From Tetrapyrgos nigripes (taxonomy: Eukaryota > Basidiomycota > Agaricomycetes > Agaricales > Campanellaceae): 64,000 nt of DNA. Positions 36,413 through 47,900 of the stretch are shown here, one piece after another. The notes under the pieces are model-generated. The model was not told the origin of the DNA and did not search any database. It saw nothing but the letters and a program-made list of their open reading frames with translations. The translations under genes were made by a program, and so were the position numbers. The stretch is taken from the NCBI GenBank assembly GCA_013368315.1, contig JAACJM010000198.1, positions 1-64,000 of the forward strand. The letters are read 5' to 3'. Position 1 is the first letter of the stretch, and every line of letters begins with the position of its first letter.

Positions 36413-38007
36413 ATGTGCATCGAGCTAGGACCGCAACTGCGAACCGTGACAGTCGGTGAGAAGCTAAAGACAGTCCTAGAGCAGTCGCGGCTTTACTTCT
36501 CTCAGTTCCAAACCCAAACGCTAGAAACAGTCGACTTCACTGTGGCGGAAGGAAAGCAGGATTTAGCTGTCTATGAGGACGAGATCAATAGACTCCAAAG
36601 CAGGCTTGACGCTCTCCGAACTCGACGCGACGAACTCGAGAAGTATGTCGACGTTTGCCAGTCTCAGCTCGCTCCAACAGGCTTCCATTCGAAGTCCTCA
36701 GCAGCATATTTATGCTATCTGCTGGTCCCGACTCTGCCGATCCACTGTCAACTTCTCTACCGCCGGACCTTGCTCGCGTTTGCGTAGGCTGGCGTGACGT
36801 TGCGTATGCCAATCCTCGGTTATGGACCGTCTTCAACATTGACTTCTCCGCTTTGTCCGCCTGAGCTTCCAAGGTTATCTGCTCGCGTCTGACGCGGTCG
36901 AGATCCATGCCTTTGACACTCCGTCTGCATGGAGAGTATTCTCAGGACACCAGAGAAGTGTTTGCAGTTCTCCTACGGGAGTCATCGAGGTGGTAGACTC
37001 TGTCTTACGATTTATCCTCATGGCAAGCATCACTCGCTATCAGTCTTGCTTTAAAGCAACTCATTGCTTCCATCCCCTCTCCTCCATCCCTGGAAACTCT
37101 CGTATTGTTTCACAATGAAAATGATATCGACGATAACGGTCCTCGACAAGAACTGACAAAGATATGTCGCAAAGCACCTCTCCTACGGTCGTTGATCGTT
37201 AAAGGAGAGTTGTGTCCCCTGGATAGTTTCTCCCTTGGTGACGATGCGGATTGGTCATGCCTTGAGAACCTGAAATAGCTTATTGACCCCTTCTTCACCT
37301 CATCAATCCTTCGATCTTTCAGAGCGTTGAAGACTTTGACTATCAAGAACGTTTACATTGAAGAGGAGGACTTCTAGTTCGATACCGTAATTAGGTTCAA
37401 GAACCTATCCGAGCTCACCATCCACAACGCGGATGCAGCAACGATACTTCGAGCCTTTTCAGACAACACAAGGATGCCTAAACTGATAATTCTGGACATC
37501 ATAGTACCCTCATCACTCCCAGCGGATATTGTATGTTATTTCCTGACCTCGACATGGTGTTCCAAGTCAGTGAAGGCCCTTCGGACCATCAGACCCAGTT
37601 TCTGTTGTACGGCTTCTTCCCAATCTGAAAGCCCTTATAGTGGGTGAAATCGTTCGGGAGGATAGAACACTCCATAATCTCATCGAGTCTTTGAGGGTTG
37701 AAAAGGGGCAGGACTCCCAGCAAGGGCCCCTTTAATTCCAAAGCTCCGGGGTCTAGGGATCATCAGTAACTCAAGTCATTCGCTGGCTCTACCGGACCTG
37801 GCCCAAATGATCAAATCACGTTGGGAAGCAGCATCGATACGGCCAGGACCTCGTCTTACGACTCTCTCTGTGAAGATGAGCAAAGACTTTGAGTCGTTAA
37901 CCGGGAGTTGCGCCGGTTATCAGGCTTTGGAAGAGTTGAAGGCAGCAGGTTTGAAACTGGAATATGAGTACTGCGACTGCGACATGGAGGACGTTCAGGA
38001 GCTTTAG
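36413..38007 (+). pseudogene. F-box protein, array copy 1, disrupted
   Basis: Matches the copy at 38245-39898 through its length. It starts MCIELGPQLRTVTVGEKLKT, has the coiled-coil-like N-terminus RLQSRLDALRTRRDELEKYV and the F-box entry (R)LPFEVLSSIFMLSAG followed by ARVCVGWRDVAYANPRLWTV. The frame is lost just before the F-box, near 36680. Further on there are in-frame stops TAG at 37276-37278 and 37375-37377, and additional frame changes around 37540-37620. The end GYQALEELKAAGLKLEYEY is intact. Multiple lesions make it a pseudogene. When intact, the family would be SCF-type substrate adaptors with LRR-like C-terminal repeats. Confidence 0.85.
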
Positions 38008-38244
38008 TGTACTGCCTAGTAGAGGGTAGTGAATACCAAATGACAAGCTACATGATCAGTAAATAAAAACGCAAGGAGGAGGATAGGACTCAGTTGACGC
38101 GTCGTTCAACTCCGAGTCTTGCAATTGGATCGCACGTGGTCACCAAACCTCTAATTGCATCTTGGTTTTGTCTTGGTCTGTGAGTGCAGTTGCCTATCTT
38201 CCTGAAATGACTGGTCTTATTTTCACTCTTCCCCAATTCAGGAA

Positions 38245-39898
38245 ATGGATAACGAAATAGCTATTCAGTCGCGTCTCCGCATTGGCGCCGTTGATGAGAA
38301 GTTGAAAGAAAGTTTTGAAGGAATCCCGTCTGTACTTCGCTCAATTCCAATCCCACACACCACAAACGGTCGGCTCTACACTCTCCCAAGGATACGAAGA
38401 TCTGCTGGTTTACAAGGGGGAAATAGAAAAGGTTCAGAGCAGGCTTGACGCTCTGCGTGCTCAACGCGACCGGTTGGAAAAATACATGGACACTTGCCAA
38501 TCTCAACTTGCCCCAATTCGTCGGATCCCTCTAGAAGTACTCAGCATGATATTCACGCTCGTAGCTCCCCTGGAAATAGAGGATGCAGAAAACAACACTA
38601 ACCCATTCAACCCATTACTCCCTTCGGTTTCTCTCGCAAGCGTTTGTCGTGGATGGCACGACGTGGCTTATGATAGTCCTCAGTTATGGAGCGTTTTCGA
38701 CATCAACTTCTCTTCATTGTCTCCGGGGGCCATTCACGTCATTGACTCTTGCTTGACAAGGTCAAAAAACTCACCTCTGTCGGTCCATTTGCACGGAGAA
38801 CTTTCGGTTAATCGCGTCATCTGGCAAGATGTCCTCACATCTCTCATACGACAATCATCGAGGTGGAAATATTTCTTTTTCGAAGTGGAAAGAAGTATGT
38901 CTACATCGATCAAAGAGTATTCTGCCAGCAGAAATGTCTTACAGAAACTCATGGCAGGAATCGAGGACCTTCCGGCTCTAGACTCTCTCCGGTTCGAGAG
39001 TACCTTTATCGACGGAATATCGCCCCTTCTCGCGAGAATGTCCTGCAGATCGCCTCATTTACGGTCTCTGACTTTGCACGGTGAACTGCTTCCTTTGGAT
39101 GACGAGTTGCTTGAGCAAAGCGCCGGTTTATCCAGCCTCGAAAGCCTCTCCGTCTCAGGTATCCCCCTCCATACCTTCGTCGATTTCCTACGTGGCGATG
39201 CCTTCCGAGATCTAAAGAGTCTGGTCCTCCAAGGTCTCGAGATTTATGAAGAAGACTCGGATATCATTCCAGACAGACAGTCTCTTGTGACTTTTCAGCA
39301 CCTTTCGTCACTTTCTATCTATCAAACAGACGGCGCGGACATGGGAGTGACACTCGAATTCCTTGCCCAAATGCTACAAGCTCCAAGTCTCCAAACTTTA
39401 GACATTAAGACAGGTCTCATATTCGGTCCAGTGATCATAGAACCCTTACACACTTTTCTGACATCGACTAAATGCACCACCTCACTCACTACACTCCATC
39501 TAGAGGGGGTGCGAGACGTCGCTTTACTGCTGCCGCTCTTTCCCAACCTACGAACACTCTCTGTATCTGAAACACATTATTCGGGTCGGACATTGGGAGA
39601 TATCATTGGAGCCTTGCGCCTTGGAGGTGGTCGAGATGGCGGGCATGACCTTGTCCCGAAGCTACAGCACCTCGAGCTCAAGGCAATGAGACCTGATCTG
39701 TCTCTATTTTCATCCTTGGCCGAAATGGCCAAATCTCGTTGGAATTCAGGTTCTACCGTTGACGGCGCGGCTTGTTTATCAAAACTTTCTCTGGAGGTCA
39801 GCGAGGGCTTGATTGATAGGGATACAGAGGGTTATCGAGCTCTGGAGGAGTTGAAGGCGGCGGGATTAGACGTCGAATACAATCTGAGGAAGCGCTGA
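38245..39898 (+). CDS. F-box protein, array copy 2 (one N-terminal frameshift)
   Basis: The long open frame 38315-39898 encodes YFAQFQSHTPQTVGSTLSQG, EKVQSRLDALRAQRDRLEKY, the F-box RRIPLEVLSMIFTLVAPLEI and ASVCRGWHDVAYDSPQLWSV, then LRR-like repeats (LRSLTLHGELLPLDDELLE, LSSLESLSVSGIPLHTFVDF, LQTLDIKTGLIFGP, TTLHLEGVRDVALLLPLFPN) to TGA. By comparison with copy 1 the natural start is ATG 38245 (MDNEIAIQSRLRIGAVDEKL), but a one-base insertion near 38310 shifts the frame. A protein could still start at the in-frame ATG 38486 just before the F-box. It probably acts as an SCF ubiquitin-ligase adaptor; the target is unknown. Confidence 0.75.
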
Positions 39899-39934
39899 GC
39901 TGTTCAAGAAGGGCTGTTTGTACACGTGGAATAC

Positions 39935-40326
39935 TAGTCAGAAGGGAGGACATTCCGGCATTACAGCTCTATTCAACCTCCGAATTCTTTCAATATCTCC
40001 AGGAGACGATGGGCACCCTATATTGCAGGACATGAGCCCGATTTTATGTCTTTTAGAGACCGTCAAGGCTTGCAGAAGGCACCAGAAAATTACCTGCTTC
40101 TGAAATTACAGCATCTCGAGCTCAGCTACTCATAGTAAAAGTTTGTTGAACTTGCTATTACTTTTGACCAAAATGGCCAAATCGCGTTACCGGAGAACCC
40201 GTCGCTTGTCTTATGAGTCTTAGCCTGACGGCTTCCAAGCGCTACTTGGATAAGAACTTGAAAGGGTATCAAGGCTTAGAGGAACTCAAGGTAGCAGGTT
40301 TGGATTTGAAGTACACATGGGTGTAA
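39935..40326 (+). pseudogene. F-box array copy 3, C-terminal remnant
   Basis: Fragments in different frames match the C-terminal end of copies 1 and 2: ALFNLRILSIS near 39965, LLKLQHLEL near 40100, KMAKSRYRR near 40170 and the terminal GYQGLEELKVAGLDLKYTWV ending at TAA 40324-40326. No F-box remains. It is a degenerate tandem copy or an unequal-crossover leftover. Confidence 0.72.
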
Positions 40327-40601
40327 ATTGATTGATCATGAGACTATTGCAGGAAGAAGAGCATTTAGGGGAGCTTATTGGACGATGTTCCGGGACATTT
40401 TTCCACTTTTTCATGCTCCTGGCCTGATACTCTTCTTGACTGTGTAACGACCTTTCCATCGTTGTGCTCGCGTAGTCAACGTGTAGTACTTCAAACCATA
40501 TGCTAGGGTTCCACGTATGAAGACCGAAGTTTTCCCGGTAGTTCTTACTAGTATCTGACAAGTATCTGTTCTGTCGCTCATGTTTTTATGTACAACCAGA
40601 G

Positions 40602-40608
40602 TATAAAA
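40602..40608 (+). promoter_or_regulatory. Probable TATA box of the O-acetyltransferase gene
   Basis: TATAAAA about 100 nt before the ATG at 40708, followed by a CT- and CAA-rich leader typical of fungal 5' UTRs. Confidence 0.5.
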
Positions 40609-40707
40609 TCATGCCTTCATTTCACCTAGTCAACCATCTCAATTTTCCAATCTGCACCTAAACAACCCACCTTCTTCTACAGCCATCTCGCAGTTTCTCG
40701 CAACGCC

Positions 40708-41593
40708 ATGTCTTCAGCAACAACGACGAGCGGCGTCACCAAGTACATACCACCACCTCCCTGTGCATCCAAGAATAGCTTGTACAAAGCCAACACGCCG
40801 GAACTCATAGAAGCTCGCCTTCGTGCACGTCAACTGATGTACAAGTATAACATTTCCCTTCCCAAACGAGAGAGCGATGGCAATCCAGAACGGAACGCGA
40901 TTTTAGCTGAGCTTCTGAATGTACCTGTTGAAGATGTGAAGGATGTCTTGATTGAACCTCCGTATGTGCCCTCGTCAACTTGTCCTATTACTTTGTGCTG
41001 ATAATATATTGGTTTGGTTTCAGACTGTATGTCGACTTTGGAACAAACGTATGTGTCTTTCCCTGCGCTCTTCTTAGGCTATACGCTGTATCAACGCGTC
41101 TTCTCAGATCAAGCTCCTCGGATCCTTCTATGCCAACTACAACACCTGTATCCTCGATTGCGCGCTCATCACCATCGGAAAACGCGTCATGTTCGGTCCA
41201 AATGTCTCTTTACTCGCAGCTACGCATGGAATCAGTGTCAAGGAACGTCAAAGTCTCTGGGAACGCGCTGGAGAGATCGTCATAGGCGATGATTGTTGGA
41301 TTGGCGGTGGAGGTAGGTTTTTTTGAAGTACTCCTGTGTAATATGTCGCTTCAATTTCTGCCGCTACAGCTAATATTCAAGCAAATGTCACCCTTGGAAA
41401 GGGTTGCACTGTCGGTGCAGGTACTATCGTGACGAAAAGTTTCCCGGATTGGTGCGTAGTCGCTGTGTTGTTACCCATCTTGTTCATTCTAATCATGCTT
41501 TGTACATGTAGGAGCGTAATAGTCGGAAATCCTGCTCGACTACTGAAGGTTGTACCCGAGGAATGGACTGGGATCCTGAAGCTGCCACGATGA
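40708..41593 (+). CDS. Hexapeptide-repeat sugar O-acetyltransferase (maltose/NodL-type)
   Basis: Left-handed beta-helix acetyltransferase that transfers acetyl from acetyl-CoA to a sugar hydroxyl. The N-terminal maltose-acetyltransferase region is NTPELIEARLRARQLMYKYN with RNAILAELLNVPVEDV. After introns (gtatgt to ttcag twice) come YVDFGTN, IKLLGSFYANYNTCILDCAL, VMFGPNVSLLAATHGISVKE (His of the A-T-H-G motif is the catalytic base in this family), ERAGEIVIGDDCWIGGG, hexapeptide repeats ANIQANVTLGKGCTVGAGTI and VTKSFPDWSVIVGNPARLLK. It ends EEWTGILKLPR, TGA 41591-41593. About 215 residues, normal for the family. Probably cytosolic; the physiological sugar in fungi is not established. Confidence 0.9.
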
Positions 41594-41933
41594 ATGAGAA
41601 TTAAGGGATAATAGAGCAACGAAAGCGACTTGTAAATTAGAGCGAGGTACTTCATTTGATGTACACGAAGGAAACGGTCGGAACATGTAACAAATCTAGT
41701 CTACAACATACATATCCAAGTCCTATCGAGAATCCAGGGTATGAGAAACAAAATTAGTCTACATCTACTGTCCAGATTCTAAAGGTATCGAAAATCATAC
41801 ATCCATGAGTTCTAGGAAGACAAAAACGAGGTATGATGAGAATGGAGGTATAATAAACAAGGTGTGAGTGGAACGGACAATACAAGAATGATACACAACA
41901 ATATTCTGAGAAAAGGGGACATCATAACCGAGA

Positions 41934-44900
41934 TTAAGTCAGTGCCGCTGGACAGCGTGCAGTATTGATACTCAATAGTGTTCCATTTGTACTCTGCAAA
42001 AGAAAACGTTCGTGAGCTGCATACAATTGTATAGGTTAGGTTACTGACCAGATATGTGCAAACAGTAGCATCGGAATATCTGGAACGAGATTCAGGAAGG
42101 GTTTCTTTTGCCGAAACTGTTAAGAAAGTACGTACGTGCAAATGATGACCGAGGCAGAGACTCCGCCCACGAGTTGGGCGCTACTGAGTTGTGTTAACAA
42201 GCCATAACCGACTGTATCGCGCGAAGCACAAGTGGTCCCTGTGGAATTTGCACTTGTTGTTGTTGCACTTGTTGTAGTCGTTGCAGTTCTAGTCGTGGTG
42301 GCAGTGACGGTATTTGTGAGCGTATTCGTGAGGATGTTTGTAACGGTGACTGTCGAGGCTGGCAGAGTGACGGTGGAAGCCGGTAGGGTAACAGCTGGTA
42401 GGGTGACGGTTGACGCTGGCAGGGTAACTGGGAGGGTGACGGTGGAAGCCGGTAGAGTAACAGCTGGTAGAGTGACGGTTGACGCTGGCAAGGTAACTGG
42501 GAGGGTGACGGTGGAAGCCGATAGAGTAACAGCTGGTAGGGTGACAGTTGACGCTGGTAGAGTAATCGTCAAGGCTGGTTGAGTGGTTGTAGCCGTTACT
42601 GAGCTAGTGACGGTGGCCGTCGTCAATATTGTGCTAGCACCACCTGATAACGCTGGGCAGCGTGCGGAGTTGACAGACAATGATGCCCCACTCGCGCTCT
42701 GTAAAACGGAAAATCACCATCAGTATGGTACAAGTTCCAAAAACTGGATAAGCAACCCACCAGATATGTGCATATGGTTCCATCACGATAACTGGAATGA
42801 AGATCAGCAAAAGAGTCTTTTCGTCAAAGCATCGAGATACGTACGTGCACACAATCACCGAAGCAGTAGTGAAACCCACAAACTGGGAGCTGCTAGCTTG
42901 AGTGAGCAAACCAACGCCATCAAGGTCCTGCGAAGGACAAGAGAATCCGGAAATTGTAGTCGTCGTGGTCGTAGTGGCGGTGGAAGTAGTGCCAATCGTA
43001 GTAGGACTGGTGAAAGTGGACGTGACTGTTGCAAGGGAAGTAGTTCTAATGGTTGTAGGACTGGTGAACGTGGAGGTGACTGTCGAAATGGAAGTCGTAC
43101 TGAATGTTGTAGGGCTCGTGAAAGTCGACGTGACGGTAGCGATGGAAGTAGTGCTGATAATCGTGGGACTAGTAAAAGTGGAAGTCACTGTTGCGGTAGA
43201 AGCTGACTGGGTGGTGGTGATGGTGCTAGCAGGAAGCGTCGAAGTGTTGAGCACCGTGAGGGTTGTAGTGGTAGGAGAAGTTGTTGTAGCCGTTATTGAG
43301 CTAATGACTGTAGTAGTACCATCCGTTGTTTTAGTTTCCGTCAAAGTCGTGCTGATAGTAGTAGGAGTGGTGAAAGTCGAAGTGACCGTCGCAATCAAAG
43401 TAGTACTGAAGGTCGTGGGGCTGGTGAAAGTCGAGGTGACTGTTGCGGTTGAGGTAGTGATGCTTGTCGTAGGGCTAGTGAAAGTCGTGCTATAGGTGGT
43501 AGGGCTGGTGAAAGTCGAAGTAACTGTCGCAACGGAAATCGTGCTAAAGGTTGTAGTGCTGATGAAAGTCGACGTGACTGTAGCAATAGAAGTGGTGCTA
43601 AAGGTTGTAGGGCTGGTGAAAGTCGACGTGACTGTCGCAATGGAAGTTGTGCTGAACGTCGTAGGACTGGTGAATATCGTGCTGAAAGTCGTAGGGCTGG
43701 TGAGAGTGGAGGTGACTGTTTCTGTAGAAGCTGATTGGGTGGTGGTGACAGTGGAAGCTGACTCAGTTGTAGTGACGGTTGAAGCGGATTGCGTAGTAGT
43801 GACAGTAGAAGGTGACTCGGCTGTGGTGACGGTGGAAGCTGACGCTGTGGTCGTAACAGTGCTTGCAGGAAGTGTCGAGGTATCGAGCACCGTGAGAGTT
43901 GTTGTGTCGAATAATGTAGTCGGAGAGGTAACCGTAGTTGTACTGCCGACTCCAGACGATATTGTCGGGCAGCGTGCGGAATTAACAGCCAACAGTTCCC
44001 CACCCGCGCTCTGTGCAACGGAATTGCCAGTATCAGATCTCAGTACAAAATCCATAAACAAGATATTTGACCCACCAGACATGTGCATATAGTACCATCC
44101 GAATACCTGAAGCGAGGTCAGCACAAGTTACTTTTTGCTAAAACAATGAGATACATACGTGCAAGCGATTGCAGTCCCACCCACAAGCTGGAAACCGCCT
44201 CCTTGAGTGAGCAAGCCAGAGCCGTCCAGGTCCTGTGAAGGACACGAGAAAGCGGAATTTGACGTCGCCGGATTTGTAGTGATCGTCGTAGTAGTGCTAA
44301 TCGTAGTAGGACTCGTGAAAGTCGAAGTGACAGTACTTGCCGGGAGAGTATCCAATTGAGTGGTGGTGTTAAATATTGTGGTCGCAGAGGTGACTGGCAA
44401 TGTAAAGGTGAGTGTAGTAGTGATGGTACTCGCGTTTGGAGCAGGCAGACTCAAAATCGTCGTCACTTCATATCGAGGAGGTTAGTCGGAATATTACGGA
44501 CAAAGGAAGCGAACTGACCGGTACTAGCTGAAGCTGTGGTGGTGCTTAGCTCGGTAGTAGTGCTCGCTGGTAGCGTAAATGTGAGAGCAGTCGTAATCGT
44601 ACTGGCATTAGGTGCAGGCAGAGTCACAATTGTGGTCACTGCATAAGAAGTCGGGTTAGTCAGAGCATCACGGATAAAAGAAGCGACCTCACGTGTACTA
44701 GCTGAAGCCGTGGTGGTGGTGAGCTCGGTGGTCGTAGTTGTAGTCAAAGCTGTTGACCCTGACAGCGTGGTTGTGCTGATCTGCGTTTCTGTAAGTCCTG
44801 GTAAACTCAAAGTGGCTGTGGTTGTGGTTATGCTGGCTTCCGTTGTTGTCACCGTGCTTGCCGGAAGCGTTAATGTGGTGTCATTGGCTCCAAGGGCCGT

Positions 44901-47900
44901 CGTGGTCACTGTCGTCGTACCTGCCACTCCAGGATTCAACGTAGAGACTTCTGTTGTGGTCACCGTGCTTGCAGGAAGGGTCAATGTGGTACCATTGGCT
45001 CCGAGGGCCGTCGTGGTCACTGTTGTGGTACCTGCCGCTCCAGGATCCAACGTAGAGACTTCCGTTGTCGTTATCGTACTTGCTGGAAGCGTCAATGTAG
45101 TACCATTGGCTCCGAGAGTTGTTGTTGTCACCGTCGTAGTACCTGCCGCTCCAGGATTCAATGTTGAGACTTCGGTTGTCGTTATCGTACTTCCTGGAAG
45201 CGTCAGTGTGGTATCATTGGCTCCGAGAGTTGTTGTTGTCACCGTCGTAGTACCTGCTGCTCCGGGAGTCAATGTCGAGACTTCAGTTGTCGTCACTGTG
45301 CTTGCAGGAAGTGTCAACGTAGTTCCATTGGCTCCAAGGGCCGTCGTGGTCACTGTCGTGGTACCTGCCGCTCCAGGATCCAACGTGGAGACTTCCGTTG
45401 TCGTTATCGTACTTGCTGGAAGCGTCAATGTGGTACCATTAGCTCCGAGAGCTGTTGTTGTCACCGTCGTAGTACTTGCCGCTCCAGGATTCAATGTTGA
45501 GACTTCGGTCGTCGTTATCGTACTTCCCGGAAGCGTCAGTGTGGTACCATTGGCTCCGAGAGCTGTTGTTGTCACCGTCGTAGTACCTGCTGCTCCGGGA
45601 GTCAACGTCGAGACTTCAGTTGTCGTCACCGTGCTTGCAGGAAGTGTCAACGTAGTATCATTGGCTCCCAGAGCCGTCGTGGTCACTGTCGTCGTACCAG
45701 GATTCAATGTTGAGACTTCGGTTGTCGTTACCGTACTTCCCGGAAGCGTCAATGTGGTACCATTGGCTCCGAGAGCTGTCGTGGTCACCGTCGTTGTACC
45801 ATTGACTCCGAGAACTGTTGTTGTCACCGTCGCTGTACCTGCCGCTCCGGGATTCAACGTCGAGACTTCTGTTGTCGTTATTGTGCTTGCCGGAAGGGTC
45901 AATGTGGTACCATTGGCTCCGAGGGCCGTCGCGGTCACTGTTGTGGTACCTGCCGCTCCAGGATCCAACGTAGAGACCTCCGTTGTCGTAACCGTGCTTG
46001 CAGGAAGGGTCAATGTCGTAACATTACCGGCGAGAGCTGGCTGCGTCTCCGTCGTGGTCACAGTAGTCGTACCAGGTGTACCAGGATCAGCTGTACCGGT
46101 AAAATTGACATAAGTCGTGTACGTCCCTCCACCCAATGTCAAAGTCACGAAACCACCTCCAGGAGCTATCTGCGTCTCTGTAAGCACAATTTCGGTTGTG
46201 ACAGTGGTACCAGAAAGCGTCAGAGTAAGATCCAATGTCTCAGTGGTAGTAGCGACCAAAGACACATCGAAGGCAGTGGTCACAGTGCTTCCATCAAGGG
46301 TAAGCGTGACAAGGCCACCTCCAGGACCAGCTTGGGTCACCGTCGTCCCAGGAAGAGTTAATGTAGTCATGCTGACAGCCCCGGGATCCGGTGTCTCCGT
46401 AAAGGTAGTAACCACAGTTTCATTGAGAGTCGTGGTCACCGTGCTTCCGTCAACAGTCAGCGTGGTGATACTAGCTGCCTGAATTTCCGTAGTAGTCGTA
46501 ATTATGGTCGTCCCACCGATATTAAGCGTAGTAGTCACTTTTCACCGATTAGTTAGTTATGTTCATGCAGAAAAAAAGAAGCTTACCGATACCAGCTGTC
46601 TGGCCAGCTTGAGTCTCAGTTGTGGTAAAAGTGGCCAAAGTCTGAGTGGTTGTGAGTGTCCCTCCTCCAGCCACTGTCTCTGTAGTCGTCGTAGTTACTA
46701 TGAATCGATTGGTTAAATCTAATGATTCAACATCCAAGCAAAGATGAAGCTTACCCGTATCAGCTGTCTGGCCAGCCTGAGTCTCGGTCGTAGTTGTAGT
46801 GGCTAGCGTCTGGGTGGTTGTAAACCCAGAAAGCGTCAGCGTGCCTCCTCCACCTAATGTCTCGGTCGTCGTTGTAGTCACTTGAAATTGAACAATAGTT
46901 ATAATCATTCAAAAGTTCGAGCAAAGAGAAAGAGACAAGAAACCTACCTGTACCGGCTGCCTGACCAGCCTCAGTCTCAGTCGTGGTTGTAGTAGCCAGC
47001 GTCTGAGTCACCGTAGTAGTCACTTTGCGTCAATTAGTTAATGGGGAAGTCTAAGGAAAGGAGAAAAAAAGCTTACCGGTACCGGTTGCCTGACCAGCTT
47101 GAGTCGCAGTCGCAGTCGTAGTTGTAGTTGCCAACGTCTGAGTGGTGGTGAATGGAAGAGTGACCGTACCTCCTCCAGCTAAAGTTTGGGTGGTCGTTGT
47201 AGTTACTTGTCATTGATTAGTCAGTTGCGAAAATTTAAGATCCAAGGAAGGAAGAAAATTCACCGGTACCCGTCGCCTCCGTCGTGGTCGTTGTAGTAAT
47301 CAACGTGGCTCCCGGAAGAGTGGCGATGCTCGTAAGAGTGGCCTGAGGATCTTCTGTTGTCGTAAAACTGAGAGAGGTCGTTGCAGTGGATCCAGGAAGC
47401 GTTATAGTGCTGACCACGGTACTGCCTGACAAAACGAGCGTCGTGACACTCGTCACTGGATGTGCCGGCGATTGAAGGACTGTAGAAATGACGGTAGTTC
47501 CCGGAAGCGTCAATGTACTGACCACGGTACTTCCTGACAAAACGAACGTCGTGACACTCGTTACTGGAGGCTGAGTCACTGTAGAAATGAAAGAAGTCGT
47601 TGCCGTGGATCCAGGAAGCGTCAATGTGCTGACTAGAGTGCTTCCCGACAATGTAAGCGTCGTGACACTGGTCACTGGAGGTGCCGGCGGTGGAGTGACT
47701 GTAGAAATGAGTGAAATTGTGGCAGTGGATGCAGGAAGCGTTACAGTGCTGAACAGAGTACTTCCTGACAAAATGAGCGCTGTAACACTCGTCACCGGAG
47801 GTGCCAGCGACTGAAAGACTGTAGAAATGACGGTAGTTCCCGGCAGCGTCAGTGTACTAACAATAGTGCTCCCGGACAATGTGAGCGTTGTAACACTGGT

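Noticed and set aside
42902..44092. Val-rich plus-strand open frames and an antisense-like minus-strand frame (43395-44018)
   Set aside because: Shadows of the repeat region of the giant lectin in other frames.
44710..46113. 467-codon plus-strand open frame rich in Val
   Set aside because: It is the exact antisense of the Thr/Ser repeat exon. Repeats of ACN and GTN codons keep the opposite strand open (V-V-V-T runs); splice and domain evidence support the minus strand only.
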